DNA of 64,000 nt from Rhodobacteraceae bacterium WFHF2C18 (GCA_002166865.1 NHTQ01000002.1:1-64000), one strand, 5' to 3'. Numbered from the stretch's first letter, positions 1 to 9,379 are shown. The notes: generated by a model from the sequence alone, not told the origin. Numbers and translations: made by a program.

Positions 1-1
1 C

Positions 2-2140
2 GCGGCCCGGGCCGCGGCCGCCGCGCCCGAACCTCCTGCAGCGGCCCGGTCCGTGGCGGCGCCCGATGCCCGGCCCGCGCCGGCCGAACCCGAGGCGGGG
101 CCGGCGCGCGGCGGGCTGCTGGCGCGGATGCCGGGGCTGGTGCGCCGGCCCGACCTGCCCGAGCCGGAACTGGTGGAGCCCGAGGGGCCGGACGAGCCCG
201 CCGAGGCCCCGGGCGAGGACCGCGTGCGCGCCAAGATCGCCGACGTGATCAAGGCCCGCGTGCGGCGCGATCCGCAGATCCAGTCCGAGACCCTTGCGCC
301 GCTGACCAAGGGCCGCGGGCGCGGGCCCGATCCGCTGGTGCTGAATACCGCGCGGACAGAGGATCTGCCGCCGGAACCGCCCCTGACGGCCGAGCGCCAA
401 TCCCTGCCGGAGGAACCGCCGCTGACCGCCGCGCCGGCGGAGCCGCAGCCCCGGGCGGAGGCGGATCCGACGCCCCGGCCCCAGCCGCAGGCGGCCAAGC
501 CGCGCATCCCGGTGGCCGAGCCGAAGAAGGTGGTTCAGCACGCGCCGAAGCGTCCGGCGCAACCCTCGCAGCAGGCCATGCAGGAGGCGCAGCCGGCGCT
601 GCAGTTCGACCAGCCCCCCGAGGAGGAGTTCGAACTGCCCGCCCTGGGCCTGCTGACCAACCCCGAGCATATCCAGCGCCACCACCTCAGCGACGAGGCC
701 CTGGAAGAGAACGCCCGGATGCTGGAGACGGTGCTGGACGACTACGGCGTGAAGGGCGAGATCGTCAGCGTCCGCCCCGGCCCGGTCGTGACCATGTACG
801 AACTCGAACCCGCCCCGGGGCTGAAGGCCAGCCGGGTCATCGGGCTGGCCGACGATATCGCGCGGTCGATGAGCGCGCTGTCGGCGCGCGTCTCCACCGT
901 GCCGGGGCGCAGCGTGATCGGGATCGAACTGCCCAATGACCGGCGCGAGATGGTCAGTTTCCGCGAGATCCTGTCCAGCCGCGATTACGGCGACGGCAAC
1001 CAGAAGCTGCCGCTGGCGCTGGGCAAGGACATCGGCGGCGATCCGATCGTCACCAGCCTGGCCAAGATGCCGCATCTGCTGATCGCGGGGACGACCGGCT
1101 CGGGCAAGTCGGTGGCGATCAACACCATGATCCTGTCGCTGCTCTACAAGCTGACGCCGGACGAGTGCCGGCTGATCATGATCGACCCGAAGATGCTTGA
1201 ACTTTCCGTCTATGACGGCATCCCGCACCTGCTGAGCCCGGTGGTGACGGACCCCAAGAAGGCCGTGGTCGCGCTCAAGTGGGTCGTGGCCGAGATGGAG
1301 GAGCGCTACCGCAAGATGTCGAAGATGGGGGTGCGCAACATCGACGGCTACAACGGCCGGGTGGAGGAGGCGCTCGCGAAGGGCGAGACCTTCTCGCGCA
1401 CCGTCCAGACGGGCTTCGACGACGAGACCGGCGAGCCCGTCTTCGAGACCGAGGAGATCGTGCCCGAGAAGATGCCCTACATCGTCGTCATCGTGGACGA
1501 GATGGCCGACCTGATGATGGTGGCCGGCAAGGAGATCGAGGCCTGCATCCAGCGCCTGGCGCAGATGGCGCGGGCCAGCGGCATCCACCTGATCATGGCC
1601 ACGCAGCGGCCCTCGGTCGACGTCATCACCGGCACGATCAAGGCCAACTTCCCCACGCGCATCAGCTTCCAGGTGACGTCGAAGGTGGACAGCCGCACAA
1701 TCCTGGGCGAAATGGGGGCCGAGCAGTTGCTGGGCATGGGCGACATGCTCTACATGGCCGGGGGCGGCCGGATAAAGCGGTGCCACGGGCCCTTCGTGTC
1801 CGACGAGGAGGTGGAAGAAGTGGTCAACCACCTCAAGCAGTTCGGCCCGCCCGATTACGTCAACGGCGTGCAGGAGGGCCCCGAGGAGGACAAGTCGGGC
1901 GAGATCGACCAGGTTCTGGGCCTGTCCACCGGCGGCAATACCGACGGCGATGACGCGCTCTATGATCAGGCCGTGGCCATCGCGGTGAAGGATCGCAAGT
2001 GCTCGACCTCCTATATCCAGCGCAAGCTGGCCATCGGTTACAACAAGGCCGCCCGGCTGGTGGAGCAGATGGAGGAGCAGGGTGTCGTCAGCCCCGCCAA
2101 CCACGTCGGCAAGCGCGAGATCCTGGTACCGGAGCAATAG
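2..2140 (+). CDS. ftsK: DNA translocase FtsK, C-terminal part (5' truncated by window)
   Basis: FtsK is the septal, ATP-driven DNA pump that clears and aligns chromosome termini at cell division. The frame is open to the window edge, so the N-terminal membrane domain lies upstream; an in-frame GTG at 53 is internal, not a proven start. What is visible is a Pro/Ala/Glu-rich linker (to about 640), then the motor with Walker A GTTGSGKS (nt 1088-1111), Walker B around [11 protein letters not shown], and the C-terminal gamma winged helix (from about 1955) that reads KOPS-type sequences. The next gene, lolA, follows after 83 nt on the same strand, a common order in Rhodobacterales. The identification is secure; only the upstream extent is unknown. 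Confidence 0.97.
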   Translation, partial: AARAAAAAPEPPAAARSVAAPDARPAPAEPEAGPARGGLLARMPGLVRRPDLPEPELVEPEGPDEPAEAPGEDRVRAKIADVIKARVRRDPQIQSETLAPLTKGRGRGPDPLVLNTARTEDLPPEPPLTAERQSLPEEPPLTAAPAEPQPRAEADPTPRPQPQAAKPRIPVAEPKKVVQHAPKRPAQPSQQAMQEAQPALQFDQPPEEEFELPALGLLTNPEHIQRHHLSDEALEENARMLETVLDDYGVKGEIVSVRPGPVVTMYELEPAPGLKASRVIGLADDIARSMSALSARVSTVPGRSVIGIELPNDRREMVSFREILSSRDYGDGNQKLPLALGKDIGGDPIVTSLAKMPHLLIAGTTGSGKSVAINTMILSLLYKLTPDECRLIMIDPKMLELSVYDGIPHLLSPVVTDPKKAVVALKWVVAEMEERYRKMSKMGVRNIDGYNGRVEEALAKGETFSRTVQTGFDDETGEPVFETEEIVPEKMPYIVVIVDEMADLMMVAGKEIEACIQRLAQMARASGIHLIMATQRPSVDVITGTIKANFPTRISFQVTSKVDSRTILGEMGAEQLLGMGDMLYMAGGGRIKRCHGPFVSDEEVEEVVNHLKQFGPPDYVNGVQEGPEEDKSGEIDQVLGLSTGGNTDGDDALYDQAVAIAVKDRKCSTSYIQRKLAIGYNKAARLVEQMEEQGVVSPANHVGKREILVPEQ

Positions 2141-2223
2141 CTTGGCGCCATTCCGCCCGTGCATCGCCCCCGCGGCGAAGGCGGGGGGTGCAAAGGGCGC
2201 CGGGCGCGCATAGATAGGGTTGC

Positions 2224-2832
2224 ATGAAACTGGCGCGCATTCTTCTGGCCCCCGCGCTCTGCGCGGTGATGGCGGCCCCGGCGGCGGCGGAAAAGCTCTC
2301 GCTCGGGGCGATCTCCGGCTACCTCAACGGCCTTGCGACGGCCGAGGGGGAGTTCACGCAGGTCAATGCTGACGGTTCGATCAGCACCGGGCAGCTTTAC
2401 ATCAAGCGCCCCGGCCGGATGCGGTTCGAATATGACCCGCCCGAGGAGACCCTGGTGGTGGCCGATGGGGACACGGTGGGCGTTGTGGACCCCAAGTCCA
2501 ACACCGGGCCCGAAGCCTATCCGCTGCACCGGACGCCGCTGAAGATCATCCTGGCGCGTCACGTGGACCTGACGCGCGAGCGGATGGTCACGGGCCATGC
2601 CAGCGACGGCAAGACCACCACGGTGCGCGCGCAGGATCCCGAGCATCCCGAATACGGGCATATCGAACTGGTCTTCACCGGCGATCCGGTGGAACTGCGC
2701 CAGTGGGTGATCGATGATGGCCAGGGCAGCCGCACCACGGTGATCCTGGGCGACCTGCAGACCGGCGTGCGGCTGTCCAACGACCGCTTCGAGATCCCCG
2801 GCGTCGGGCCGGTGGGCCAGCCGACCCGATAG
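2224..2832 (+). CDS. lolA: Outer-membrane lipoprotein carrier protein LolA
   Basis: LolA is the periplasmic chaperone that takes lipoproteins from LolCDE at the inner membrane to the outer membrane. The 202-residue protein starts with a typical signal peptide (positive MKLAR, hydrophobic core, cleavage after AAPAAA near residue 23). The mature part has the LolA pattern: a G-EFTQ strand (AEGEFTQVNADGS), a GRMRFEYDPPEET segment, VADGDTVGVVDP, and a late strand LRQWVIDDGQGSRTTV. Length is normal for the family. It lies just behind ftsK on the same strand and is followed by a GC-rich tandem repeat/hairpin region facing a convergent gene. Confidence 0.93.
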   Translation: MKLARILLAPALCAVMAAPAAAEKLSLGAISGYLNGLATAEGEFTQVNADGSISTGQLYIKRPGRMRFEYDPPEETLVVADGDTVGVVDPKSNTGPEAYPLHRTPLKIILARHVDLTRERMVTGHASDGKTTTVRAQDPEHPEYGHIELVFTGDPVELRQWVIDDGQGSRTTVILGDLQTGVRLSNDRFEIPGVGPVGQPTR

Positions 2833-2877
2833 ATCCTGCCGCGGGACAACCGGCCCCGCCCGAACGGGGGAGACGAG

Positions 2878-2955
2878 CGTCGCCCGCCCCGGCCCCCGAG
2901 GGTTGCCCGCCCCGGCCCCCGAGCGTCGCACGCCCCGGCCCCCGAGCCGGGGCCT
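2878..2955. repeat. Three tandem 23-bp GC-rich repeats ending in a hairpin
   Basis: Three direct copies of a 23-bp unit lie at 2878-2900, 2901-2923 and 2924-2946; each contains the core CGCCCCGGCCCCCGAG with small changes at the 5' side. The last copy runs into GCCGGGG, so CCCCGGC/GCCGGGG can pair as a short hairpin. The array fills the gap between the convergent lolA and lytic transglycosylase genes. It may act as a transcription barrier but has no T-run, so terminator function is only a guess. Confidence 0.7.
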
Positions 2956-2988
2956 CCATGCGCCCGGAGCCGCCGCGCGCCGGGGGGC

Positions 2989-3591
2989 TCAGAACAGGCC
3001 GGCGCGCCCGCGGCCGCAGCGCTGAAGCTGCGCCTGGTACATGAGGGAGCGTTCCTCCACCTTGTCGGCCACGCGCAGCAGCCAGGGCTTGGCGTTGTAG
3101 CTGCCCCGGCGATAGCCGGTGCGCCCCTCGTGATAGGCGAGGTACTGGTTGCGTGCGTCGTCCAGCGGGATGCCAAGGTTCTCGCGTGACTTGGCCATGT
3201 ACCAGCCCATGAAATCGGTGGCGTCGTAGATGTCGTTGCGGCGGGCGCTGAAGCGGTTGGTCTCTTCGCGGTATTCGTCCCAGGTGCCGTCGAGCGCCTG
3301 CGAGTAGCCGTAGGCCGAACTCTGCCGGCCCATCGGGATCACCCCCAGGACGTAACGGAAGGGGGTGCGGGCCTCGCCGTCGAAGCGGCTTTCCTGGTGG
3401 ATGGTGGCCATCTGCACGTGCACGGGCACGCCCCAGCGGCTGGCGGTGGCGCGGAAGGCGCGCATGTACTGCGGCTGCTCGTCGAGGATGGCGCAGGCAT
3501 TGTCCAGGTCGCGCGGGATCGGGCCGCTGACGCGGCCGCCGCAGGATCCCACCAGCACCAGGATCGCCAGCGCGCGAAGAAGTCTGCTCAT
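2989..3591 (-). CDS. Lytic transglycosylase-fold lipoprotein (SLT domain)
   Basis: This is a 200-residue putative murein lytic transglycosylase, cleaving the MurNAc-GlcNAc bond from the outer membrane or periplasmic side. The N-terminus is a lipoprotein signal with lipobox LVGSC (Cys17). The SLT-like catalytic Glu is in HQESRF; AYGYSQALDGTWDEY and the NQYLAYHEGRTGYRRGSY stretch match the family's later motifs. It is a compact form, with only the catalytic domain. It is convergent with lolA and reads away from the AEC transporter behind it on the same strand. Substrate has not been inferred beyond peptidoglycan. Confidence 0.85.
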   Translation of the reverse strand: MSRLLRALAILVLVGSCGGRVSGPIPRDLDNACAILDEQPQYMRAFRATASRWGVPVHVQMATIHQESRFDGEARTPFRYVLGVIPMGRQSSAYGYSQALDGTWDEYREETNRFSARRNDIYDATDFMGWYMAKSRENLGIPLDDARNQYLAYHEGRTGYRRGSYNAKPWLLRVADKVEERSLMYQAQLQRCGRGRAGLF

Positions 3592-3666
3592 CTGCCTCTC
3601 GCTCGTTCGTTTTGCCGTCGATTCTAGCGGAAAGCGGCGGCGGTGGGAATCATGAATTGGCCGCCC

Positions 3667-4548
3667 TCACAGCAGCAGGGCCAGCAGCACCGGCAGCGCG
3701 CCCACGGCCATCAGGGTGGAGACCACCACCAGGCCGGCGACCGCCTGGGCATCGGCGCCGTATTTCTCGGCCAGCAGGTAGGAAGTCACGGCCACCGGCG
3801 TGGCGAGCTGAAGGGTCAGCACCGCCAACGCCGTGTCGTCCAGCCCAATCCACCGGCCCACGCCCCAGCCCACGGCGGCGCAGACCACAACCTTGACCGC
3901 CGAAAGGGCCGCGGCCCGGCCCACCCCGCGCGGCGACAGCCGGGCCACCGCCACGCCCAGGGTGATGAGCATAAGCGGGATCGCCATCTGCCCCACGAGG
4001 TCCAGCGCGTTCGTCAGGAAGACCGGGGTCTGCCAGCCCTGCCAGAGGAAAAGCCCGCCCAGAAGCGTGGCGCCCACTAGCGGCTCGCGCAGGATCTTGA
4101 AGGGCGAGCCGCCGCCGGCGACCACCCAGAGCCCGAAGGTGAAGGACCAGACCGCCATGATCGCGAAGACGACCACGGCATAGCCCAGCCCCGTCTGCCC
4201 GAAGGCGAAGAGCGCCAGCGGCAGGCCGAGGTTGCCCGTGTTGCCGAAGATCAGCGGGGCGAGGTAGGTGCGCACCTGGAGCCCGGCCAGCCGCACCAGC
4301 GCGGCCATCACGGCCGTGATCGCCGCGTAGGCCGCCAGCGTCGCCGCCGAGAGCCGGGTCAGCGCGGCGGGGTCGATCTCGGTCTTCATCAGTGCGGTGA
4401 AGACCAGGCAGGGCACCGCCAGGGTCATCGCCAGTTGCGTGACGAACTGCATCCGGTATTCGACCCCCAGCCGCACCCAGGCGAAGCCGACACCGGCCAG
4501 CAGGAAGACCGGCGCGACGATTTCGAGCACTGTCAAGGCGAGGTTCAC
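3667..4548 (-). CDS. AEC (auxin efflux carrier) family transporter
   Basis: This is a membrane transporter of the AEC/BART superfamily with about ten hydrophobic segments; bacterial members export small organic acids such as malate or malonate, but the substrate here cannot be read. I chose the GTG at 4548 (VNLALTVLEIVAP) because GGGGGA lies 8 nt upstream and the first transmembrane helix starts at once. A longer in-frame start at 4629 would nearly touch the divergent hspQ start and add a polar N-terminus. Family features include GNTGNLGLPLALFAFG in the middle and a C-terminal half beginning with MAIPLMLITLGVAVARL. The start is moderately sure, the family secure. Confidence 0.88.
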   Translation of the reverse strand: MNLALTVLEIVAPVFLLAGVGFAWVRLGVEYRMQFVTQLAMTLAVPCLVFTALMKTEIDPAALTRLSAATLAAYAAITAVMAALVRLAGLQVRTYLAPLIFGNTGNLGLPLALFAFGQTGLGYAVVVFAIMAVWSFTFGLWVVAGGGSPFKILREPLVGATLLGGLFLWQGWQTPVFLTNALDLVGQMAIPLMLITLGVAVARLSPRGVGRAAALSAVKVVVCAAVGWGVGRWIGLDDTALAVLTLQLATPVAVTSYLLAEKYGADAQAVAGLVVVSTLMAVGALPVLLALLL

Positions 4549-4633
4549 AGACTGTTTCCCCCGGATTTGTGGCGGAAAGTTGGACAAACGGGCCTTGAAT
4601 TCCTTAAGGTGTGCCGATAGGGGCTGCAACGTG

Positions 4634-4960
4634 ATGCTGAAGACGCGGGCAAAATATCATCTGGGCCAGGTCGTACGGCACAAGAAACATCCGTTCCGGG
4701 GGGTGGTCTTCGACGTTGATCCCGAGTTCTCGAACACCGAGGAATGGTATCAGTCGATCCCCGAGGAGGCGCGGCCGGACCGCGAACAGCCGTTCTATCA
4801 CCTGCTGGCGGAGAACGACCAGAGCTACTACATCGCCTATGTCAGCGAGCAGAACCTGGTTGCCGATTACTCGGGCGAACCGGTGGATCATCCCGATATT
4901 CCCGACCTCTTCGGTCCCTTCGAGGACGGGCATTACCCGCTGCATTTCCAGTTGAACTGA
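4634..4960 (+). CDS. hspQ: Heat shock protein HspQ (YccV-like)
   Basis: HspQ is a small hemimethylated-DNA-binding/YccV-fold protein known in enterobacteria as a specificity factor for the Lon protease. The 108-residue product shows the family signature: KYHLGQVVRHKKHPFRGVVFDVDPEF at the N-terminus, then PFYHLLAEND, AYVSEQNL and a GPFEDGHY-like end. ATG at 4634 is preferred; a GTG directly upstream (4631) would add one residue. It is divergent from the AEC transporter, leaving about 85 bp for both promoters. No heat-shock promoter could be identified with confidence. Confidence 0.92.
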   Translation: MLKTRAKYHLGQVVRHKKHPFRGVVFDVDPEFSNTEEWYQSIPEEARPDREQPFYHLLAENDQSYYIAYVSEQNLVADYSGEPVDHPDIPDLFGPFEDGHYPLHFQLN

Positions 4961-5004
4961 CCGGGGCGCGCGCCGCCGCGCCCCCGGCAATTGCCGCCTG
5001 CGTG

Positions 5005-6579
5005 CTAGTATCCCAGGGCGCAGCCGTCCTTGCGCCCGTCGCTGGCGCCTTCCAGAACGCCGTTGTCGCGGATCGCGATGGCCTGGGCGCCGCCGATCGC
5101 CTCGTCCGGGGTGACGATCCTGTGCCCCTTGTCGGCCAGCGCGCGGCGCACGCTGTCGGCGTAGCCGCGTTCCACCCGCAGCTCCGCCCCATCGGCGAAG
5201 CAGCGCGGCGCGTCGATGGCCGCCTGCGGATCCATGCCGAAATCGGTCAGGTTCGACACGAACCGCGCGTGCCCGCAGGGCTGGTAGGCGCCGCCCATGA
5301 CGCCGAAGGGCATGGCCACGCGCCCTTCCGCGCGCAGCATGGCCGGGATGATCGTGTGCATCGGCCGTTTGCCGCCGGCCATCTCGTTGGGGTGTCCGGG
5401 CTCCAGCGTGAAGCCGGCGCCGCGGTTCTGGAACAGGATGCCGAATTTCTCGCTGGCGATGCCGGATCCGAAGCCGTGGAAGATCGAGTAGATCAGCGAG
5501 ACCGCCATGCGGTCGCGGTCCACGACGGTGATGTAGACGGTATCGCGGTGCACCGCCTCGGTCAGCGGCGCGGGGGCGGCCATGGCGTGGTCCGGGTCGA
5601 TCAGCGCGGCGAGGCGCGCGGCCGTCTCGGGGGCCAGCATGTGCTCCAGCCGCGTGGTGTGATCGGGATCGGCAAGCAGGCGGTTGCGCGCGTCATAGGC
5701 CAGCTTGGTCGCCTCGGCCTCGATGTGGGCGCGGGCGGCGCCGAAGGGATCCATCGCCGCGAGGTCGAAATGCTTGAGGATGTTGAGCAGCAGGATCGCC
5801 GTGGCGCCCTGGCCGTTGGGGGGATGCTCCACCAGCTCCGTGCCGGCGTAGTCCCCGCTGATCGGCGTGGCCGGATCGCAGGCGGCGGCGGCGAAATCGG
5901 CCGCCGTGTGCCCCCCGCCCATTTCCGCGAGCGCGGCCACCATGTCCTCGGCCACCTCGCCGGTGTAGAAGGCATCCCGCCCGTCCCGGGCGATCCGGCG
6001 CAGCACCTCGGCCTGTCCGGGCGCGCGGAAGACCTCGCCGGTGGTGAGCGGCCGGCCGCCGTCACTGTAGTGCGTGCGGCCGTGCCCCTGTAGGGCCTGG
6101 CCGGCGCGCGGCCAGTCGAAGGCCACCCGCGGCGCCACCGGCACGCCCTCTTCGGCGTAGTGGATGGCCGGCGCGAGGAGCGCATCCAGCCCCAGGCGCC
6201 CCTGCGTTTCGGAGAGGTGACAGAAGGCCGCGACCGCGCCGGGGATGGTCACGGCCTCGGGGCCGTGGGGCGGCACGGCTTGCAGGCCCCTGGCGCGCAG
6301 CGCCGCGGCGTCGGCCGCCGCCGGGGCGCGGCCCGATCCGTTCAAGGCCGAAACCGGGGACCCGGGGCGGGAGTGGAGCACGAAGCAATCCCCGCCGATG
6401 CCGGTCATGTGCGGTTCGCAAAGGCCCAGCAGCATGCCCCCCGCGATGGCGGCGTCCATGGCATTGCCGCCGCGGCGGAGGATGTCCACCGCGGCCTGCG
6501 CGGCCAGCGGGTGCGAGGTGGCGCAAAGCCCGTTGGTGGCGAGAACCGGCGAGCGGCCGGGAAGATGGAAGTCGCGCAT
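5005..6579 (-). CDS. ggt: Gamma-glutamyltransferase family protein
   Basis: This is an N-terminal-nucleophile hydrolase of the gamma-glutamyltranspeptidase family, acting on glutathione and related gamma-glutamyl compounds, made as a proenzyme that cleaves itself. The start at 6579 has GAGGGA upstream; a longer frame to 6696 lacks support. The chain is 524 residues. The N-terminal part has ATSHPLAAQAAVDILRRGGN and GIGGDCF. The predicted nucleophile is Thr347 in DTVYITVVD, four residues before VVD as in the E. coli enzyme; GSGIASE and the PHTIIPAM-like MHTIIPAML follow. No signal peptide is apparent, so the enzyme is probably cytoplasmic, which is typical of this short subgroup. Confidence 0.9.
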   Translation of the reverse strand: MRDFHLPGRSPVLATNGLCATSHPLAAQAAVDILRRGGNAMDAAIAGGMLLGLCEPHMTGIGGDCFVLHSRPGSPVSALNGSGRAPAAADAAALRARGLQAVPPHGPEAVTIPGAVAAFCHLSETQGRLGLDALLAPAIHYAEEGVPVAPRVAFDWPRAGQALQGHGRTHYSDGGRPLTTGEVFRAPGQAEVLRRIARDGRDAFYTGEVAEDMVAALAEMGGGHTAADFAAAACDPATPISGDYAGTELVEHPPNGQGATAILLLNILKHFDLAAMDPFGAARAHIEAEATKLAYDARNRLLADPDHTTRLEHMLAPETAARLAALIDPDHAMAAPAPLTEAVHRDTVYITVVDRDRMAVSLIYSIFHGFGSGIASEKFGILFQNRGAGFTLEPGHPNEMAGGKRPMHTIIPAMLRAEGRVAMPFGVMGGAYQPCGHARFVSNLTDFGMDPQAAIDAPRCFADGAELRVERGYADSVRRALADKGHRIVTPDEAIGGAQAIAIRDNGVLEGASDGRKDGCALGY

Positions 6580-6795
6580 TGAGTCCCTCACGTCGTGCCT
6601 ATGAGAGGCGCAGCCTAGCGCCGGGCGCGGGGAATGCCAAATGCTTCGGGGGAAAGAAGACCTCGGCGCCGCGCACTGGGTGGGGGCTGTTGACAACGCG
6701 ACGCCGAGGGAAGCCTATTGCAGCTACAGGCCTAGGTATGCCCCCCCAATCGGGCGCTTTTTCGAAGGGATCGTGGCAAGTTTTGGGCGATGCGC

Positions 6796-7248
6796 TCAGC
6801 CACCGGCGGGCGGCCAGCAGAAGGTCAGCATCAGCCGGTTCACCCCGCCGGCGCGCCGGTAATCCACGCCATTGGCCAGGTCGCGAATCAGGAACCAGCC
6901 GAAGCCGCCTTCGGGCAGGGTGTCGCGCGCGGGATCCGTTGGCGGGCGCTCGCCGCTGGGGGCGACGCGGCCGGGCAGGGGCGCGCCGTGATCTTGCAGG
7001 CGCACCTTGAGCCGGCCGGGGCGGAGCACCGCCAGCAGATGCACCGGCCCCGGGGCTTGGCCCGCATAGGCATGTTCGGTGATATTGTTCAGCGCCTCGG
7101 CCACCCCGAGTTCGACGCTGTGTAGCGGGGCGCCGTCGGCCCGTGCCGCCAGCCAGCGGCGCAGATCGGCCAGCATGGCGCGCACCGCCAGGTCGGTGGC
7201 CGGCGATACCATGCTGAGCCTGGCAGGGGGCGGTCCGGGGGAGGACAC
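6796..7248 (-). CDS. RsbW/SpoIIAB-like ATP-binding anti-sigma factor (GHKL kinase)
   Basis: This looks like a serine kinase/anti-sigma factor of a partner-switching module. The Bergerat ATPase pattern is present: N box ELGVAEALNNITEHAY, G1 box LQDHGAPLP and G2 region EGGFGWFLIRDLANGVDY. I favour the GTG at 7248 (about 150 residues); an upstream TTG at 7305 would overlap the STAS gene by 44 nt, so the start is uncertain. It follows the STAS anti-anti-sigma gene directly, and the two are surely co-transcribed. No sigma factor or PP2C phosphatase gene is adjacent, so the target is unknown. Confidence 0.82.
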   Translation of the reverse strand: MSSPGPPPARLSMVSPATDLAVRAMLADLRRWLAARADGAPLHSVELGVAEALNNITEHAYAGQAPGPVHLLAVLRPGRLKVRLQDHGAPLPGRVAPSGERPPTDPARDTLPEGGFGWFLIRDLANGVDYRRAGGVNRLMLTFCWPPAGG

Positions 7249-7261
7249 GGCGTGCGCCCGG

Positions 7262-7594
7262 TCAATCGGCGGGGCCGGCGGGCTCGACCCGGTCGTGAAT
7301 GACAAAGACGCTGTCCATCCGTGTCAGGCGGAACACCTTGTCGACCTCGGGTCGGAGCGCGGCGAGATCCAGCCGGCGGTCCGGGCCGATCTGTTTCATT
7401 GCCGCGACGATCGCGCCCAGGCCGCTGGAATCGACGAAGTCCACCTGGCCGAGATCCAGGATCACATGGTCGGGCCCCTCGGCCGTGACCCGGCGCATGG
7501 CATCCTTGAACTGGATCGCGGCGGCAGCATCGATTCGGGGCGCGTTGACGGTGACGATAAGGTGGTCGTTCTGCGCAGTGCTGGAGAGATCCAT
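7262..7594 (-). CDS. STAS-domain anti-anti-sigma factor (RsbV/SpoIIAA-like)
   Basis: This 110-residue STAS protein is the expected partner of the kinase encoded just downstream. When unphosphorylated such proteins bind the kinase and free the sigma factor. The phospho-acceptor loop is VDFVDSSGLGAI (Ser57 by position, the serine before Gly). ATG at 7594 is preferred because GGGCAGG lies upstream and the STAS fold starts at once (MDLSSTAQNDHLIV); a longer frame to 7642 would add 16 unrelated residues. It is divergent from the thiolase gene, with about 95 bp between the starts. Confidence 0.87.
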   Translation of the reverse strand: MDLSSTAQNDHLIVTVNAPRIDAAAAIQFKDAMRRVTAEGPDHVILDLGQVDFVDSSGLGAIVAAMKQIGPDRRLDLAALRPEVDKVFRLTRMDSVFVIHDRVEPAGPAD

Positions 7595-7689
7595 GAAAAC
7601 CTGCCCGTGATAGGTAGTAATACCAGAAAGGCTAGACCGCATTCCTTAGCATTCGGTATGCACGGGACCGAGGACAAGGAGGACGAGCG

Positions 7690-8862
7690 ATGAAAGAGGT
7701 GGTGATTGCCGGGGCCGCGCGCACGCCCATGGGCGGGTTCCAGGGCGATTTCGACGGGGTGCAGGCCCCCGTGCTGGGTGGCGCGGCGATCCGGGCCGCG
7801 CTGGAGGCCGCGGGCTGCGAGACGGTTCAGGAGGTCGTGATGGGCTGCGTCCTGCCGGCGGGGCAGGGGCAGGCGCCGGCGCGGCAGGCCGGGTTCGCGG
7901 CCGGGCTGGGCGAAGACGTGCCCGCGACCACGCTGAACAAGATGTGCGGCTCGGGCATGAAGGCCGCGATGACCGGCTTCGACCAGGTCGCGCTGGGCCA
8001 GGTCGAGACCGTGGTGACGGGCGGCATGGAGAGCATGTCCTGCGCGCCCTACCTGCTGCCGAAAATGCGTGGCGGCGCGCGCCTGGGCCATGCGCAGGTT
8101 GTCGACCACATGTTCCTGGACGGGCTGGAGGACGCCTATGACAAGGGCCGGTTGATGGGCACCTTCGCAGAGGACTGCGCGGAGACCTACCAGTTCACGC
8201 GCGAGGCGCAGGACGAATATGCCATCCAGTCGCTCGAATCGGCGCTGGCCGCGCAGAAATCCGGCGACTTCGAGGGCGAGATCGCGCCGGTCACCCTGTC
8301 GTCGCGGCGCGGTGACGTGACGGTGGCGGCCGACGAACAGCCGGGCAAGGCGCGCCCCGACAAGATCCCCTCGCTCAAGCCCGCCTTCCGCGCCGACGGC
8401 ACGGTGACGCCGGCGAACGCCTCGTCGATCTCGGACGGGGCGGCGGCGCTGGTTCTGGCCTCGCGCGAGGCGGCCGAGGCGCAGGGGTTGGGTATCCGCG
8501 CCCGTATCCTCGGCCACGCCAGCCACGCGCAGGCGCCGGGCTGGTTCACCACGGCGCCGGTGCCGGCGGCGCAGAAGCTGTTGAAAAAGCTGGGCTGGTC
8601 CGTGGAGGACGTGGACCTGTGGGAGGTCAACGAGGCCTTCGCGGTGGTGCCCATGGCCTTCATGCGCGAGATGGGGTTGCCGCGCGAGAAGGTGAACGTC
8701 AACGGCGGGGCCTGCGCGCTGGGCCATCCCATCGGGGCCTCCGGCGCGCGGATCATGGTCACCCTGCTCAACGCCTTGGAGAAGCGGGAGCTGCGCCGCG
8801 GGGTCGCCGCCATCTGCATCGGCGGGGGCGAGGGCACGGCCATCGCCATCGAACGTGTCTGA
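7690..8862 (+). CDS. Acetyl-CoA C-acyltransferase (thiolase)
   Basis: This is a thiolase that condenses or cleaves acyl-CoA with CoA, most likely an acetoacetyl-CoA thiolase of the type II group. At 390 residues it has full family length. The catalytic residues are visible: nucleophile Cys86 (NKMCGSGMKA), His346 (ALGHPIGASG) and Cys376 (AICIGGGEG). A strong AAGGAGG ribosome site precedes ATG 7690. The stop overlaps the next gene by 8 nt if that gene starts at 8855, suggesting co-transcription. No PHB reductase or synthase gene is adjacent, so a role in PHB synthesis versus fatty-acid or ketogenic degradation is not decided by context. Confidence 0.92.
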   Translation: MKEVVIAGAARTPMGGFQGDFDGVQAPVLGGAAIRAALEAAGCETVQEVVMGCVLPAGQGQAPARQAGFAAGLGEDVPATTLNKMCGSGMKAAMTGFDQVALGQVETVVTGGMESMSCAPYLLPKMRGGARLGHAQVVDHMFLDGLEDAYDKGRLMGTFAEDCAETYQFTREAQDEYAIQSLESALAAQKSGDFEGEIAPVTLSSRRGDVTVAADEQPGKARPDKIPSLKPAFRADGTVTPANASSISDGAAALVLASREAAEAQGLGIRARILGHASHAQAPGWFTTAPVPAAQKLLKKLGWSVEDVDLWEVNEAFAVVPMAFMREMGLPREKVNVNGGACALGHPIGASGARIMVTLLNALEKRELRRGVAAICIGGGEGTAIAIERV

Positions 8863-9379
8863 TTCGGACGGGGGCGGCGCGCCTAAGCCCCCCGGCCCGC
8901 CCGGGGACAGCGCCGTGACGATCGACTACGCGGCCACGGCCCGGACCATCGCCGCCCTGACCGAGGGCGAGAGCGACACCATCGCGCTGATGGCCACGGT
9001 GGTCTGCGAACTCCACCATGCCGACGCGCGCTTCGACTGGACCGGTTTCTACCGCGTGGTGGCGCCCGAGCTTCTGAAGATCGGGCCGTACCAGGGCGGG
9101 CACGGCTGCCTGGTGATTCCCTTCGCGCGCGGGGTCTGCGGGGCGGCGGCGCGCTGGCGCGAGGTGCAGCGGGTGGACGACGTGGAGACCGTCGCGGACC
9201 ATATCGCCTGTTCGGCCAGCACCCGCTCGGAACTGGTGGTGCCGGTGGTGAACGCGCGCGGCGCGTTGCTGGGCGTTCTGGATATCGACAGCGACCGCCC
9301 GGCGGCCTTTACCGATCGCGATGCCGAGGCGCTGAAGGCCATCCTGGCCGAGGTCTTCGCCCCCTGCGCCCCGGCCTGA
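8855..9379 (+). CDS. msrC: Free methionine-(R)-sulfoxide reductase (GAF-domain fRMsr)
   Basis: fRMsr reduces free L-methionine-(R)-sulfoxide with thioredoxin as reductant. The protein is a single GAF domain carrying the three signature cysteines: Cys85 and Cys95 in GCLVIPFARGVCGAA and Cys119 in DHIACSASTRSELV (numbered from GTG 8855). The start is ambiguous. GTG 8855 overlaps the thiolase stop by 8 nt and gives a Gly/Pro-rich lead; GTG 8914 (VTIDYAATARTI) gives the more typical N-terminus and has GGGGA upstream. Co-expression with the thiolase is likely. Confidence 0.87.
   Translation: MSDSDGGGAPKPPGPPGDSAVTIDYAATARTIAALTEGESDTIALMATVVCELHHADARFDWTGFYRVVAPELLKIGPYQGGHGCLVIPFARGVCGAAARWREVQRVDDVETVADHIACSASTRSELVVPVVNARGALLGVLDIDSDRPAAFTDRDAEALKAILAEVFAPCAPA

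Noticed and set aside
4397-4633. N-terminal extension of hspQ upstream of 4634
   Set aside because: It runs antisense into the AEC transporter gene and has no similarity to the HspQ fold.
7462-8727. A 421-codon minus-strand frame across the thiolase gene
   Set aside because: It overlaps a complete thiolase with all catalytic residues and has only low-complexity composition.
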